A stretch of DNA of 64,000 bases from Flavobacteriaceae bacterium PS02334 (GTDB lineage: Bacteria; Bacteroidota; Bacteroidia; Flavobacteriales; Flavobacteriaceae): positions 62,001 through 126,000 of the forward strand of contig JASCOH010000005.1 in NCBI GenBank assembly GCA_029959295.1. The letters run 5' to 3'. This document shows positions 41,397-51,448 of the stretch, piece after piece. The position numbers and the translations under genes were made by a program. The stretch's first letter is position 1. The number at the start of each line of letters is the position of its first letter. The notes under the pieces are model-generated. The model ran no database searches. It was not told the origin of the DNA and saw only the letters and a program-made list of their open reading frames with translations.

Positions 41397-42031
41397 TCGA
41401 TTCTCTCAAAAACAAATCCCTTATTTTTTAAATATTCAATTGCTTTCGGCAAGGCATATTCTAGGTTTTTAAAAGCCTTGATGCTGTCGTGGCAAACTAT
41501 TATGCTTCCTGAAACGGTGTTTTTGATTATGTTTTCAAAACATTGTTCGGGAGAAATTTCCTTGTCATAATCCACGCTTAAAACATCCCACATGATTATT
41601 TTATAACCTAGCTTTCGCAGTTTTCTTGATTGTGAAGGTTTTATTTTTCCATAAGGCGGGCGGAAGATTTTTGATTTTTGATTTTTGATTTCAGAAGTTG
41701 AATGAATAGCTTCTTCGCAGAGAATCGTATTTTGAAAGTATTCTTCCGTAGAAAAATTCCAGCCTTTTAAATGATTGAAAGTATGGTTTCCAATGGAATG
41801 TCCGTCATTAATTACCTTTTTGAAAACTTCAGGATTCTTTTTTATATTATCTCCAATACAAAAAAACGTAGCTTTAATTTCTTCCTTTTTTAAAAGATCC
41901 AAAACCCATTCTGTGACTTCGGGAATCGGACCGTCGTCAAAAGTCAAGTAGATTTTTTTCTCATTATTTGGAATATCCCAGATGTATTTTCGGAAAACCC
42001 ATTTGATGAAAGCATTTGTTTTTACCCACAT
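41393..42031 (-). CDS. Polysaccharide deacetylase family protein (NodB fold)
   Basis: The 212-residue protein shows the carbohydrate esterase 4 motifs: TFDDGPIPEV (catalytic Asp pair), GHSIGNHTFNH (metal-binding HxxxH), FRPPYGK and IMWDVLSVDYD. It probably removes acetyl groups from peptidoglycan or another N-acetylated glycan. I chose the ATG at 42031 (MWVKTNAF). The open frame extends to 42088, but that stretch overlaps the terminator at 42061-42093, so a start within it is unlikely; 42040 is an alternative. It lies downstream of the DUF2723 gene on the same strand. Confidence 0.88.
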   Translation of the reverse strand: MWVKTNAFIKWVFRKYIWDIPNNEKKIYLTFDDGPIPEVTEWVLDLLKKEEIKATFFCIGDNIKKNPEVFKKVINDGHSIGNHTFNHLKGWNFSTEEYFQNTILCEEAIHSTSEIKNQKSKIFRPPYGKIKPSQSRKLRKLGYKIIMWDVLSVDYDKEISPEQCFENIIKNTVSGSIIVCHDSIKAFKNLEYALPKAIEYLKNKGFVFERID

Positions 42032-42060
42032 TAAGTCCATAACCAATCGTATTAAAATGA

Positions 42061-42093
42061 AAAATGTGCCAATTTGAAATCTTGGCACATTTT
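42061..42093 (-). terminator. Terminator after the DUF2723 gene
   Basis: AAAATGTGCCA (42061-42071) pairs with TGGCACATTTT (42083-42093) over 11 nt; on the minus strand a T-run follows. Confidence 0.85.
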
Positions 42094-42112
42094 TATCTGA
42101 GTATTTTAAAAA

Positions 42113-45100
42113 TTATTCGTTATCGCGTCCAAAACGTTTGAACATCGTGTTGTAATCATTGAAAACTTTTTTGTTTTTTTCATAGAACTCAACATCGCCA
42201 CGATCTTTCATCACTTGAATTAAGCTTCTGTAACGCTCAATATCGGTAACAATATCAATGTACATATCATTTTGTTCTGTTGCATTGAAGTTTTTGTAAT
42301 ACTTCAAGCTTTCTTGATATTTCTTGCTCAATTTGGTCAATATTTTTCTAGCTTTTGCTTTTTCGCCAACTTCATAATAACCTCCAGCGAAAGGCTCTAC
42401 GAAAGTATAAAATCCGAATTGGTCGATTGGCATTTGCTTCATCGCAAGATCAATGATGTCTTTTGCTTTTTTAGGTTTTCCTTCGTTGATAAGCAATTCC
42501 ATCAATCTCGCAAGATTCGTTCTGTACGTAATACTGTTTTTTCTAGTTTCAGGATCATGGTAGATTTTTGTACTGCCACTATTTCCCCAATCCCATTTCA
42601 TTACAATATCATACATTTTATCAGAGTCAATCTGACCCATATCCATTGGGCTTGGCGCTTTCTCTAAAGATGTTTTTATTGGAACAAGTTTGTAAACCAT
42701 TCCGTCTAATTGAAGGTAATCCTTCATCCAAAGATAATCGTCATCGCCAAAACTTCCGCCTGTGAAATAAATCGGGCGCTCCCAGTTGTTGTTTGCTACG
42801 ATATCAAGCATCATCAGTCTGTTTTTGTATAAAGCACCATCTTTGATATCAATATCGATGTAAGGAACGATTGAATCTTGGTATTTTGCAGCAACTACTT
42901 TATTCTTGATAATTTGATTTTTATCTACAGGAATTCTGATTTTATTCGTCGGGAAGAAATGAATTTTCTGTCCGTTCGGAATTTCAAAAAGCGTTCTCGG
43001 ATCATCACTTGCAAGGAAACTGATGAAATCTTTAATATTCCATCTTGCATCTGTTTTTTGTCTGTAAATTGAATAATCGCGCTTGTCACCCACATATTGC
43101 TCGTGCGTGAAGCTTATCGGAAGCGGTTTTGATTCATAAGCCGCCGCTTTCATTTGGTCAATATACCAATCGGTCATGAACAAGCTCGTGTTTACGATTC
43201 TGATATCCGTCCTGATTTTTTCAATTTCTTGAGCATACCACAATGGGAAAGTATCATTGTCGCCAATTGTAAATAAAATGGCGTTCGGTTCGCATGATTC
43301 TAGATAAGCTTTTGCCATTGCGATTGCAGTATATTTATCAGAACGGTCGTGGTCATCCCAGTTTTGAGAAGCCATTAAAACTGGCGCAGCTAATAAAGTT
43401 GCAACAATTACAATTGGTCCGGCGATTTTCGGACTGATAAACTTTCTGATAGAATCATAGATAGCGTAAACTCCAAATCCTATCCAAATGGCGAAAACAT
43501 AGAAAGATCCGACCAAGGCATAATCTCTTTCTCTTGGTTCAAAAGGTCTTTCATTCAAATAGATTTTCAATGCCAATCCGGTAAATAAGAAAAGGACAAG
43601 CAAGACATAAAATCCTTTTAAATCTTTATTGGCATGATAAACCAAACCAATAATCCCTAGCAAGAAAGGAAGCAAATAATATAAATTTCTGCCTTTATTG
43701 TTTAAAACATCTGTAGGAAGATTTTCTTGAGATCCTAAACGGGCTTCATCGATGAAATTCACGCCGCTCAACCAGTTTCCGTCAAGATTATCGTATTTTC
43801 CTTGAATGTCGTTCTGTCTTCCGGCAAAATTCCACATCAAATACCTCCAATACATGTATCCGAATTGGTATTCAACCATGAATTTTAGGTTGTTTGCTGT
43901 TGTAGGTTTGTCAATAATTAAGTAATCTCCGTACGTTTTTAAGAATTTATGGTAACCTTCAGTATCAATATCGCCTTTGTGGTAAGCAGTTCTGAATTCA
44001 GCCACATTTTTTTCCATCTCTCCGCGAATCTGTGCTGTGTAATGTGCTAATTCTTCTTCAGAAAGATCATTTGGATTAATTCCGTAGCGTGGCAATTCTT
44101 CTTCGTATGGATAATTCGGATCCATTCTAAAGTCAAGAACATCCGTAAAAGTCATATAATTCGCAGCATGATCGGTACTCCACATTCTCGGAAGAAATGC
44201 TTTGTGGTTGTCATCTGTGTTTTGTTCTGCTTTTTTGTAATTATTTACAATTACGTATTTGCCAGTTTTGTAATCTCTTTCATAGTTAGGCGCTTTATCC
44301 AAATAAGGATTTTCCTTGTCCAAGCCAGCATAAGTATCCGAAAATTGCGGACCATAAAACAATGGATTTACACCATATTGCTCTCTGTTGTAATAAGCCA
44401 AAACCTCTCTTGCATCAGAAGGCTTGTTTTCATTAATAACCGTATTTGCATTCGCACGAATCGGCAACATCATCCAAGTGGAGAAACCAATCAATATGAA
44501 TAAGATGCACAATATTAAAGTGTTGTATTTTACGTAGCCTTTTTGTTTCGTATATTTTAATCCGAAGTAAAAAAGGGCTATGAATAAAATGGCGACAAAA
44601 AGAGTTCCTGAATCAAAAGGCAGACCAAGCGAATTTACCATGAAAACTTCTGTTTTCCCGAAGAATCCCATCGTTAGTGGCAAAAGCAATTTGAATATGA
44701 AAAGAAGAATCGAAACCACTACGATATTTGCAATGATGAAATTCTTTATCGTAACGGTTTTGTAATGCTTGAAATAGTATAAAAACCCAATAGAAGGAAT
44801 GGTAAGCAGAGCCATAAAGTGCACTCCGAAAGAAAGTCCTACAACCAAAGAAATGATCAGCAACCAGCGATTTCCTCTAGGCGTTTCCATATCTTCTTCC
44901 CAGCGAAGGCCAAGCCAGAATAAAACGGCGATTAATAAGCTTGCCATGGCATAAACTTCAGCTTCCACGGCGTTAAACCAAAAACTGTCTGAAAAAGTGT
45001 AAGCTAAAGAACCTACGAATGCGCTTCCTAAGATAGCAATTGAATTGCTGTTGTCGATTTCTGAAAATCTAGAAACTAACTTCTTCAAAAGCATTGTCAG

Positions 45101-45394
45101 CGACCAATACATAAACAAAATTGTGAATGCGCTTGAAAAAACAGACATCATATTCACCATCAAGGCAACTTTTGAAGCATCTGTGGCAAACATCGCGAAA
45201 AAGGCTCCCATCATTTGGTAAAGTGGCGCGCCTGGCGGATGTCCGACCTCTAATTTTGCTGCGGTTGAGATATACTCACCGCAATCCCAAAAACTTAAAG
45301 TGGGCTCAACAGTCAGGGAATAAGTCACTAACGCTATTGCGAAAGTTGTCCATCCTAAAATTGTATTCCATTTTTTGAAGCTGAAAGATGTCAT
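42113..45394 (-). CDS. DUF2723 family membrane protein (putative glycosyltransferase)
   Basis: The 1093-residue protein has about twelve N-terminal membrane segments with the DUF2723 signature LSFWDCGEYISTAAKLEVGH and PPGAPLYQM. This resembles the acidic first-loop motif of GT-C/protein O-mannosyltransferase enzymes (the D/E pair in WDCGE). The region about residues 640-1093 is largely soluble and contains ERPFEPRERDYALVGSFYVF, IGDNDTFPLWYAQEI, LMLDIVANNNWERPIYFTGG and a helical-repeat end. In Bacteroidota this family is linked to protein O-glycosylation of exported proteins, but the exact role is uncertain. Its neighbours give no further clue. Confidence 0.87.
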   Translation of the reverse strand: MTSFSFKKWNTILGWTTFAIALVTYSLTVEPTLSFWDCGEYISTAAKLEVGHPPGAPLYQMMGAFFAMFATDASKVALMVNMMSVFSSAFTILFMYWSLTMLLKKLVSRFSEIDNSNSIAILGSAFVGSLAYTFSDSFWFNAVEAEVYAMASLLIAVLFWLGLRWEEDMETPRGNRWLLIISLVVGLSFGVHFMALLTIPSIGFLYYFKHYKTVTIKNFIIANIVVVSILLFIFKLLLPLTMGFFGKTEVFMVNSLGLPFDSGTLFVAILFIALFYFGLKYTKQKGYVKYNTLILCILFILIGFSTWMMLPIRANANTVINENKPSDAREVLAYYNREQYGVNPLFYGPQFSDTYAGLDKENPYLDKAPNYERDYKTGKYVIVNNYKKAEQNTDDNHKAFLPRMWSTDHAANYMTFTDVLDFRMDPNYPYEEELPRYGINPNDLSEEELAHYTAQIRGEMEKNVAEFRTAYHKGDIDTEGYHKFLKTYGDYLIIDKPTTANNLKFMVEYQFGYMYWRYLMWNFAGRQNDIQGKYDNLDGNWLSGVNFIDEARLGSQENLPTDVLNNKGRNLYYLLPFLLGIIGLVYHANKDLKGFYVLLVLFLFTGLALKIYLNERPFEPRERDYALVGSFYVFAIWIGFGVYAIYDSIRKFISPKIAGPIVIVATLLAAPVLMASQNWDDHDRSDKYTAIAMAKAYLESCEPNAILFTIGDNDTFPLWYAQEIEKIRTDIRIVNTSLFMTDWYIDQMKAAAYESKPLPISFTHEQYVGDKRDYSIYRQKTDARWNIKDFISFLASDDPRTLFEIPNGQKIHFFPTNKIRIPVDKNQIIKNKVVAAKYQDSIVPYIDIDIKDGALYKNRLMMLDIVANNNWERPIYFTGGSFGDDDYLWMKDYLQLDGMVYKLVPIKTSLEKAPSPMDMGQIDSDKMYDIVMKWDWGNSGSTKIYHDPETRKNSITYRTNLARLMELLINEGKPKKAKDIIDLAMKQMPIDQFGFYTFVEPFAGGYYEVGEKAKARKILTKLSKKYQESLKYYKNFNATEQNDMYIDIVTDIERYRSLIQVMKDRGDVEFYEKNKKVFNDYNTMFKRFGRDNE

Positions 45395-45486
45395 AGAAAA
45401 CGAATAATGTTTATACCTGCAAAGAAAAACCTTTTTTGCTTAACGGAAAGCCAAAAAAAAAAAATTCAAGAAAAATTGAAAAAAAA

Positions 45487-45517
45487 TTTGCACAATATGT
45501 TTTTTGTACTAAATTTG
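45487..45517 (+). promoter_or_regulatory. Promoter of tRNA-Gln
   Basis: TTTG (45487-45490) and TAAATTTG (45510-45517) are 19 nt apart, an exact Bacteroidota promoter. Transcription should begin near 45524, about 14 nt before the mature tRNA. Confidence 0.85.
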
Positions 45518-45537
45518 CACCCGCATTCAAACGCTAT

Positions 45538-45608
45538 TGGCCTATGGTGTAACGGTAACACTACTGTTTTTGGTGCAGTCATTCAAGGTTCGAATCCTTG
45601 TGGGCCAA
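45538..45608 (+). tRNA. tRNA-Gln (anticodon TTG)
   Basis: A full cloverleaf forms: acceptor TGGCCTA/TGGGCCA, D stem GTGT/ACAC, anticodon stem ACTGT/GCAGT with loop TTTTGGT (anticodon TTG), T arm CAAGG-TTCGAAT-CCTTG, and discriminator A at 45608. CCA is not encoded. A GAAA-loop terminator follows directly, so the gene is a single-tRNA unit. Confidence 0.97.
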
Positions 45609-45610
45609 CA

Positions 45611-45640
45611 AAAAACCTCTCAAGAAATTGAGAGGTTTTT
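45611..45640. terminator. Bidirectional terminator after tRNA-Gln
   Basis: AAAAACCTCTCAA (45611-45623) pairs with TTGAGAGGTTTTT (45628-45640) around a GAAA tetraloop, serving the tRNA and the converging universal stress gene. Confidence 0.95.
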
Positions 45641-45659
45641 TTATGCAATGAAGTGATTT

Positions 45660-46484
45660 TTAGATCTTAAAAGTGACAACCGGACGCTGTGCATGATTCA
45701 CCAAATCTTCGCTGATGCTTCCGTTGAAAAAGTGGGAGAGGCCTTTTCTTCCGTGAGTACTCATTCCGATCAAATCTGCATTAATGCTTTTTGCAAAGTT
45801 TAAAATTCCTTTTTCAACGTTCGTATCGTTGTAAATGTGGGTTGTGTAATCGCTCACATTGAAAGAACCTATGAAATCTGCCATGATTTTTTTAGCAACT
45901 TCGGTAGATTTGAAATTATTTGGCGTGTTGATCATTACTAAATTTAGGTGTGCTTTAAATTTACTTGCAAAATCAACTACTTTGGCAAATGAAGATTTAA
46001 TTTCGTCGGTAAAATCAGAGGCGAAAACAAATTTCTGAACGCTGAAATCAGCATCTTCTTTTTTGATGACCAAAACAGGAACGTCAGAAGAGCGAACTAC
46101 CTTTTCAGTATTTGAGCCGATGAACATTTCTTGAAAACCGCTGGCTCCGTGAGAACCCATTACAATCAAATCCACATTATTTTTGTGGCCAATGTTTATA
46201 ATTCCTTCAAAGGCTTTTTCAAATTGAATCACTTCAGAAACTTGAATTCCTTCAAGATAGCTGACGTCCATAAGGCTTTCTAGCTTTTCAATGGCCTTGT
46301 TTTTAAAAAACATAATTTCTGGAATATCGCTTCCGGTACCCACAGCGTCGCTTCCTTGTCCTGGAAGTTCAAGCATGTGGAGCAAGATAATTTCGCCATC
46401 GTTTTCGCGAGCAATTTGCGCGGCAACTTTTAAGGCATATTCAGCATGATCTGAAAAATCGGTTGGCACTAAAATTTTTTTCAT
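45660..46484 (-). CDS. Tandem universal stress protein (two UspA domains)
   Basis: The 274-residue protein has two UspA domains. The first (KKILVPTDFSDHAEYALKVA to DLIVMGSHGASGFQEMFIGS and VLVIKK) keeps the ATP-binding G-2x-G-9x-G(S/T) pattern. The second (KFVFASDFTDEIKSS to DLIGMSTHGRKGLSHFFNGS and PVVTFKI) also retains it. The product is probably a cytoplasmic nucleotide-binding protein induced in stress or growth arrest. It is monocistronic and converges with tRNA-Gln. Confidence 0.93.
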   Translation of the reverse strand: MKKILVPTDFSDHAEYALKVAAQIARENDGEIILLHMLELPGQGSDAVGTGSDIPEIMFFKNKAIEKLESLMDVSYLEGIQVSEVIQFEKAFEGIINIGHKNNVDLIVMGSHGASGFQEMFIGSNTEKVVRSSDVPVLVIKKEDADFSVQKFVFASDFTDEIKSSFAKVVDFASKFKAHLNLVMINTPNNFKSTEVAKKIMADFIGSFNVSDYTTHIYNDTNVEKGILNFAKSINADLIGMSTHGRKGLSHFFNGSISEDLVNHAQRPVVTFKI

Positions 46485-46582
46485 AGTGATAAGTGTAAGA
46501 ATATTTTATAAAAATATTGGGTTAGTTTTTCTTACAATAAAGGTAAGAATTAAAATTAACATCTCACAATATACAGTAATGA

Positions 46583-46613
46583 TTTTCAATATATAAAAAA
46601 ATCACTATATTTG
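46583..46613 (+). promoter_or_regulatory. Promoter of rimP-nusA-infB
   Basis: TATATTTG (46606-46613) is an exact TAnnTTTG -7 box, with a TTTT-like -33 element 19 nt upstream (46583-46586). Transcription should start near 46620. Confidence 0.75.
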
Positions 46614-46642
46614 CACCGTTATTTATTAAAAAACTAAATAAT

Positions 46643-46668
46643 GAGGGGACTAATTGTCCCCTCTTTTT
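46643..46668 (+). terminator. Terminator-like hairpin in the rimP leader
   Basis: GAGGGGAC (46643-46650) pairs with GTCCCCTC (46656-46663) over the loop TAATT, followed by TTTTT (46664-46668). It has the form of a strong intrinsic terminator but lies between the promoter and the rimP ATG at 46677, on the sense strand. It may be an attenuator for the operon. Confidence 0.8.
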
Positions 46669-46676
46669 ATAAAAAT

Positions 46677-47141
46677 ATGACATTTAAAGAAAAAGTTAGC
46701 GAGTTATTAAATGCAGGCCTTAAGGAAAAGTCCGATATTTTCTTGATTGATCTAACGATTACTGATGCTTTTAAGATTATTGTTACCTTAGATGGAGATA
46801 ATGGCGTAACTTTGCAAGACTGCATTGACATTAGCCGTGCCATTGAACAGAATCTTGACCGTGAAGAAGTTGATTTTTCATTGGAAGTAGCTTCTGGAGG
46901 AGTTTCTGCTCCGTTGAAATTAGTAAGACAGTACAAAAAAAATATTGGCAGAACCTTGCAAGTTAAGACTGCTACAGAAAATATAACGGCAGAACTAGTG
47001 GATGCAAATGATGATTTTATCACATTGACTTGGACTGCAAGAGAACCAAAAGAAGTTGGTAAAGGAAAGGTAACAGTGGAAAAAAGATTGGAACTTCCTT
47101 ATGCTGATATAAAAGAAGCAATTGTTACAATAACATTTTAA
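46677..47141 (+). CDS. rimP: Ribosome maturation factor RimP
   Basis: The 154-residue protein has the usual RimP length and features: a helix-strand N-terminal domain with [25 protein letters not shown] and [21 protein letters not shown], then an SH3-like C-terminal domain. RimP assists 30S subunit maturation. I chose the ATG at 46677. An in-frame ATG at 46641 would place its codons inside the leader hairpin and add twelve residues not expected for the family. It leads the rimP-nusA-infB operon. Confidence 0.94.
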   Translation: MTFKEKVSELLNAGLKEKSDIFLIDLTITDAFKIIVTLDGDNGVTLQDCIDISRAIEQNLDREEVDFSLEVASGGVSAPLKLVRQYKKNIGRTLQVKTATENITAELVDANDDFITLTWTAREPKEVGKGKVTVEKRLELPYADIKEAIVTITF

Positions 47142-47155
47142 TTTAAAGAATAGGC

Positions 47156-48400
47156 ATGGAGAATATTGCATTAATCGAGTCATTTTCAGAGTTTAAAGAC
47201 GACAAGTTAATTGATCGTGTAACGCTTATGGCGATTTTGGAAGATGTGTTTAGAAATGCATTGAAAAAGAAATATGGTTCTGATGATAATTTCGATATCA
47301 TTATCAATCCTGATAAGGGCGATATGGAGATTTGGAGAAGAAGAGTTATTGTTGCAGATGAGGATCTGGATTTCGAAAACGAAGAGATTACATTAACAGA
47401 AGCAAGAAGAATTGAGCCAGATTTTGAAATAGGGGAAGAAGTTTCAGAAGAAGTAAAGTTGATAGATTTAGGAAGAAGAGCTATCTTAGCACTGCGCCAA
47501 AACTTGATCTCAAAGATTCATGAGCATGATAATACAAATCTTTACAAGCAATTTAAAGATTTAATTGGCGATATTTACACGGCAGAAGTGCACCACGTGC
47601 GTCCAAGAGCCGTAATTTTGGTGGATGATGAAGGAAATGAAATTGTGCTTCCAAAGGAAAAACAAATTCCTTCTGACTTTTTCAGAAAAGGGGACAACGT
47701 TCGCGGTATCATCGAAAATGTGGAATTAAAAGGAAATAAACCTCAAATTATAATGTCTAGAACTTCTGAGAAGTTTTTAGAAAAATTATTTGAACAAGAA
47801 ATTCCTGAGGTTTTCGACGGATTGATCACTATTAAAGGAGTGGTTCGAATTCCAGGCGAAAAAGCGAAAGTGGCAGTTGATTCTTATGATGACAGAATTG
47901 ACCCAGTTGGAGCTTGTGTTGGTATGAAAGGTTCAAGAATCCACGGAATTGTTCGTGAATTAGGCAACGAAAATATCGACGTAATTAATTATACGACAAA
48001 CACGCAGCTGTTTATTACAAGAGCATTAAGCCCTGCAAAAGTTTCTTCGATTAAAATCAATGAAGAAACAAAAAGAGCAGATGTGTACTTGAAATTAGAA
48101 GAAGTGTCTAAAGCTATTGGTAGAGGTGGCCACAATATCAAATTAGCGGGACTTTTAACAGGATACGAATTAGATGTTATCCGTGAAGGCAATATTGCAG
48201 AAGAAGAGGATGATGTTGAGTTGACTGAATTTTCTGATGAAATAGAAGCTTGGGTAATCGAAGAATTTGCAAAAATTGGTTTAGATACCGCAAGAAGCAT
48301 CTTGAAGCAAGATGTGAACGATTTGGTTAGAAGAACAGATCTTGAAGAAGAAACGATCCTTGATGTGATCCGCATTCTGAAGAACGAGTTCGAAGACTAA
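47156..48400 (+). CDS. nusA: Transcription termination/antitermination factor NusA
   Basis: The 414-residue protein has the N-terminal RNA-polymerase-binding domain (ENIALIESFSEFKDDKLID, FRNALKKKYG), an S1 domain (residues about 130-200, YTAEVHHVRPRAVILVDDEG), and KH1/KH2 modules (RIPGEKAKVAVDSYDDRIDP, VGACVGMKGSRIHGIVREL; AIGRGGHNIKLAGLLTGYEL). The C-terminal repeat is short. NusA controls pausing, termination and rRNA antitermination. NusA and a leader hairpin in the same operon invite a feedback model. Confidence 0.97.
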   Translation: MENIALIESFSEFKDDKLIDRVTLMAILEDVFRNALKKKYGSDDNFDIIINPDKGDMEIWRRRVIVADEDLDFENEEITLTEARRIEPDFEIGEEVSEEVKLIDLGRRAILALRQNLISKIHEHDNTNLYKQFKDLIGDIYTAEVHHVRPRAVILVDDEGNEIVLPKEKQIPSDFFRKGDNVRGIIENVELKGNKPQIIMSRTSEKFLEKLFEQEIPEVFDGLITIKGVVRIPGEKAKVAVDSYDDRIDPVGACVGMKGSRIHGIVRELGNENIDVINYTTNTQLFITRALSPAKVSSIKINEETKRADVYLKLEEVSKAIGRGGHNIKLAGLLTGYELDVIREGNIAEEEDDVELTEFSDEIEAWVIEEFAKIGLDTARSILKQDVNDLVRRTDLEEETILDVIRILKNEFED

Positions 48401-48443
48401 ACTCGCAACAACACAACAAAAAAGGTAATAATAAAAAGGTTAT

Positions 48444-51380
48444 ATGTCTGAAGAGAGAGTAATAAGAATAAACAAGGTTTTAAGGGAATTGAATATTTCG
48501 TTAGATAGAGCCGTTGATTATCTAAAAGATAAGGGAATTGCTATTGATGCAAACCCAAACGCGAAAATATCTGAGAAAGAATTCGATATCTTGCAAAGTC
48601 AATTTGCTGGCGATAAGGGTAAAAAAGAAGCTTCCAAAGAGGTTGGGGAAGAAAAAAGAAAAGAAAAAGAAGCACTGCGTTTAGAAAGAGAAAAAGAAAT
48701 TGAAGAAAAACGCAAGCAAGACGAAGAGCGTCAACGTCAAGAAGTAATCAAAGCGAAGGCTACCTTAACAGGGCCAAAGCAAGTTGGAAAAATCGATTTA
48801 GATCAAAAATCTCCTGCGGTTACACCAACACCTAAAGCTGTTGAACCAACTCCGACTCCAGAAAAAACTGAAGAAAAACCAGTTGTTGAACCAGTGAAAG
48901 AAGTTCCAGTTGAAAAAGCGGAAACTCCAAAAGTGGAAGAACCAAAAACAACTGAAGCTCCTGCGGTAAAAGCAGAAGCGCCAAAAACAGAAACTCCAAA
49001 AGCGGAAACGCCAAAACCGGAAGTAAAACCTGTTGTGGAACCAGTTGCTAAAAAAGAAGACAAAAAAGAAACTCCTGCTCCGGTTGCAAATGCTACAACA
49101 ACTCCAGAAGGCGAACAGCCAGCCGAAGAAGCAATTACAACACAATATCAAAAATTGTCAGGAACTACTTTTACCGGACAGACTATTGACTTGTCACAAT
49201 TCAATAAGCCTAAAAAGAAAAAAGAAGAGCCTAAAATTGTTCCAAACAAACCAGGCGCACCTGGTGCTGCAAATGCGAACAATAACAATAATAAAAACAA
49301 GAGGAAAAGAATTCCAGGAAAACCAGGCGCACCGGGTCAAGGTGGCGGTACTGCAACTCCAGGAAATATCATTCGTCCAAACGCTCCAGGAGCGGGTGGA
49401 AACAATGCAAACAGAAGTGCTAGACCTGGTTTCGTAAAAGGAAACAGACCAGCAATTGTTGCAAAAGTGGAGCCTACGGAAGAAGAAGTTAAAAATCAAA
49501 TTAGAGAGACTTTAGAGAAACTTCAAGGAAAAGGAAGCAAATCTAAAGCTGCTAAATATAGAAGAGACAAAAGAGACACGCACCGTCAGAAATCGGATGA
49601 TGAGCAAAGAGCGATCGAAGAAGGAAGTAAAACGATCAAAGTAACAGAATTCGTTACTGTTGGTGAAGTTGCAACCATGATGGATGTGCCGATTACTAAA
49701 GTTATCGGAACGTGTATGTCACTTGGAATCATGGTTACCATGAACCAACGTCTTGATGCTGAAACCTTGTCTATCGTTGCTGATGAATTTGGATATGAAG
49801 TAGAATTTATTACTACAGACATTGAAGAAAATCAAGAAATCATCGAAGATAGGGAAGAAGATTTAGTGTCTAGAGCTCCAATCGTTACTGTAATGGGTCA
49901 CGTCGATCACGGTAAAACATCGCTTTTGGATTATATCCGTAAAGAGAATGTTATTGCTGGTGAATCAGGAGGAATCACGCAACACATTGGTGCTTATGCG
50001 GTGACTTTAGATAACGGTCAAAAAATTACTTTCTTGGATACTCCTGGTCACGAAGCGTTTACCGCGATGCGTGCGCGTGGAGCTCAAGTAACCGATATCG
50101 CAATTATTGTTGCTGCGGCGGATGATGATATCATGCCTCAAACAAAAGAAGCAATTTCTCATGCACAAGCGGCGAATGTTCCAATGATTTTCGCAATCAA
50201 CAAAGTGGATAAGCCAGCTGCGAATCCTGAGAAAATTAAAGAACAATTGGCAGGTATGAATTTACTTGTTGAAGATTGGGGTGGAAAATACCAATCACAC
50301 GATATTTCTGCAAAAGTAGGAACTGGTGTGAAAGATCTTCTTGAAAAAGTTTTACTAGAAGCTGAATTACTTGACTTAAAAGCGAATCCTACAAAACCAG
50401 CTGTTGGAACTGTAGTAGAAGCGCAATTAGATAAAGGTAGAGGTTATGTGACTACAATATTAGTTCAAGCCGGTACCTTAAAAGTGGGAGATTATGTATT
50501 AGCAGGAAAAAACCATGGTAAAATCAAAGCCATGTATGACGAAAGAGGAAATGCGGTTAAAGAAGCAGGACCTTCAACTCCAATTTCAATCCTTGGATTG
50601 GACGGAGCGCCAACTGCCGGTGACAAATTCAACGTTTTTGAAGACGAAAGAGAAGCGAAACAAATTGCTGCAAAACGTACGCAGTTGATCCGTGAGCAAT
50701 CTGCAAGAACTAAGAAACATACTACTCTTGCTGAACTTGGACGTAGAATTGCTCTTGGACAGTTTAAAGAATTGAACATCATCATCAAAGGTGACGTGGA
50801 TGGTTCGGTTGAAGCATTGGCAGATTCATTCTCTAAATTATCTACTGAGGAAATCGAAATCAAGATTATCCACAAAGGTGTTGGAGCCATTACAGAAACG
50901 GATGTCAACTTGGCGTCTGCTTCTGATGCGATCATCATCGGATTTAACGTGAGACCTGCAGGAAATGCGAAAGCTTTGGCAGATAAAGAAGAAATCGATA
51001 TTCGCAACTACTCAATCATCTATGATGCTATTGACGACTTGAAAGATGCGATGGAAGGAATGCTTTCTCCAGAAATGAAGGAAGAAATTTCAGGAACTGC
51101 TGAAATCCGTGAGATTTTCAAAATTTCTAAAGTAGGTTCAATTGCGGGTTGTATGGTAATGGATGGAAAAATTATCCGTTCTTCAAGAATACGACTAATC
51201 CGTGAGGGTGTTGTAATCCATACTGGAGAATTGATTGCCTTGAAACGTTTCAAAGACGATGTTAAGGAAGTTTCAAAAGGATATGACTGCGGTATGCAAA
51301 TCAAAGGATACAATGATATTCAAGAATATGATGTTATCGAATCATTCCAAGAAGTTGCAGTGAAGAAAAAATTGAAATAA
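48444..51380 (+). CDS. infB: Translation initiation factor IF-2
   Basis: The 978-residue IF-2 recruits initiator tRNA to the 30S subunit and promotes subunit joining with GTP. It has an IF2-N domain (residues about 3-50, [20 protein letters not shown]) and a roughly 270-residue linker rich in Lys, Glu, Pro and Ala with imperfect (K)AE(T)PK repeats. A second IF2-N segment precedes the G domain with GHVDHGKTS (near residue 485), DTPGHEAF and NKVDK. The C-terminal domains (about 660-978) end with [20 protein letters not shown]. It is the last gene of the operon and ends at a strong terminator. Confidence 0.97.
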   Translation: MSEERVIRINKVLRELNISLDRAVDYLKDKGIAIDANPNAKISEKEFDILQSQFAGDKGKKEASKEVGEEKRKEKEALRLEREKEIEEKRKQDEERQRQEVIKAKATLTGPKQVGKIDLDQKSPAVTPTPKAVEPTPTPEKTEEKPVVEPVKEVPVEKAETPKVEEPKTTEAPAVKAEAPKTETPKAETPKPEVKPVVEPVAKKEDKKETPAPVANATTTPEGEQPAEEAITTQYQKLSGTTFTGQTIDLSQFNKPKKKKEEPKIVPNKPGAPGAANANNNNNKNKRKRIPGKPGAPGQGGGTATPGNIIRPNAPGAGGNNANRSARPGFVKGNRPAIVAKVEPTEEEVKNQIRETLEKLQGKGSKSKAAKYRRDKRDTHRQKSDDEQRAIEEGSKTIKVTEFVTVGEVATMMDVPITKVIGTCMSLGIMVTMNQRLDAETLSIVADEFGYEVEFITTDIEENQEIIEDREEDLVSRAPIVTVMGHVDHGKTSLLDYIRKENVIAGESGGITQHIGAYAVTLDNGQKITFLDTPGHEAFTAMRARGAQVTDIAIIVAAADDDIMPQTKEAISHAQAANVPMIFAINKVDKPAANPEKIKEQLAGMNLLVEDWGGKYQSHDISAKVGTGVKDLLEKVLLEAELLDLKANPTKPAVGTVVEAQLDKGRGYVTTILVQAGTLKVGDYVLAGKNHGKIKAMYDERGNAVKEAGPSTPISILGLDGAPTAGDKFNVFEDEREAKQIAAKRTQLIREQSARTKKHTTLAELGRRIALGQFKELNIIIKGDVDGSVEALADSFSKLSTEEIEIKIIHKGVGAITETDVNLASASDAIIIGFNVRPAGNAKALADKEEIDIRNYSIIYDAIDDLKDAMEGMLSPEMKEEISGTAEIREIFKISKVGSIAGCMVMDGKIIRSSRIRLIREGVVIHTGELIALKRFKDDVKEVSKGYDCGMQIKGYNDIQEYDVIESFQEVAVKKKLK

Positions 51381-51394
51381 TTTTCTATATTTAT

Positions 51395-51428
51395 AAAAAA
51401 TCCCAATTACTAATTGGGATTTTTTTTT
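51395..51428 (+). terminator. Terminator after infB
   Basis: AAAAAATCCCAAT and ATTGGGATTTTTT pair with a TACTA-type loop, followed by more Ts. Confidence 0.92.
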
Positions 51429-51448
51429 ACTTAAATTTAAATGAAAAG

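Noticed and set aside
45407-45631. 74-codon open frame across the tRNA-Gln
   Set aside because: It reads through the promoter, tRNA and terminator, which fully explain the sequence.
46641-46676. Upstream start for rimP
   Set aside because: Its codons are the leader hairpin itself; family length fits the ATG at 46677.
48840-49020. Possible tandem repeat or CRISPR-like array
   Set aside because: The periodicity is the coding repeat of Ala-Pro-Lys-Glu-Thr in IF-2, without regular repeats and unique spacers.
48798-49499. Several minus-strand open frames within infB
   Set aside because: They mirror the low-complexity Lys/Glu/Pro-rich linker of IF-2 and show Phe/Ser/Trp-rich translations; no promoter or start context supports them.
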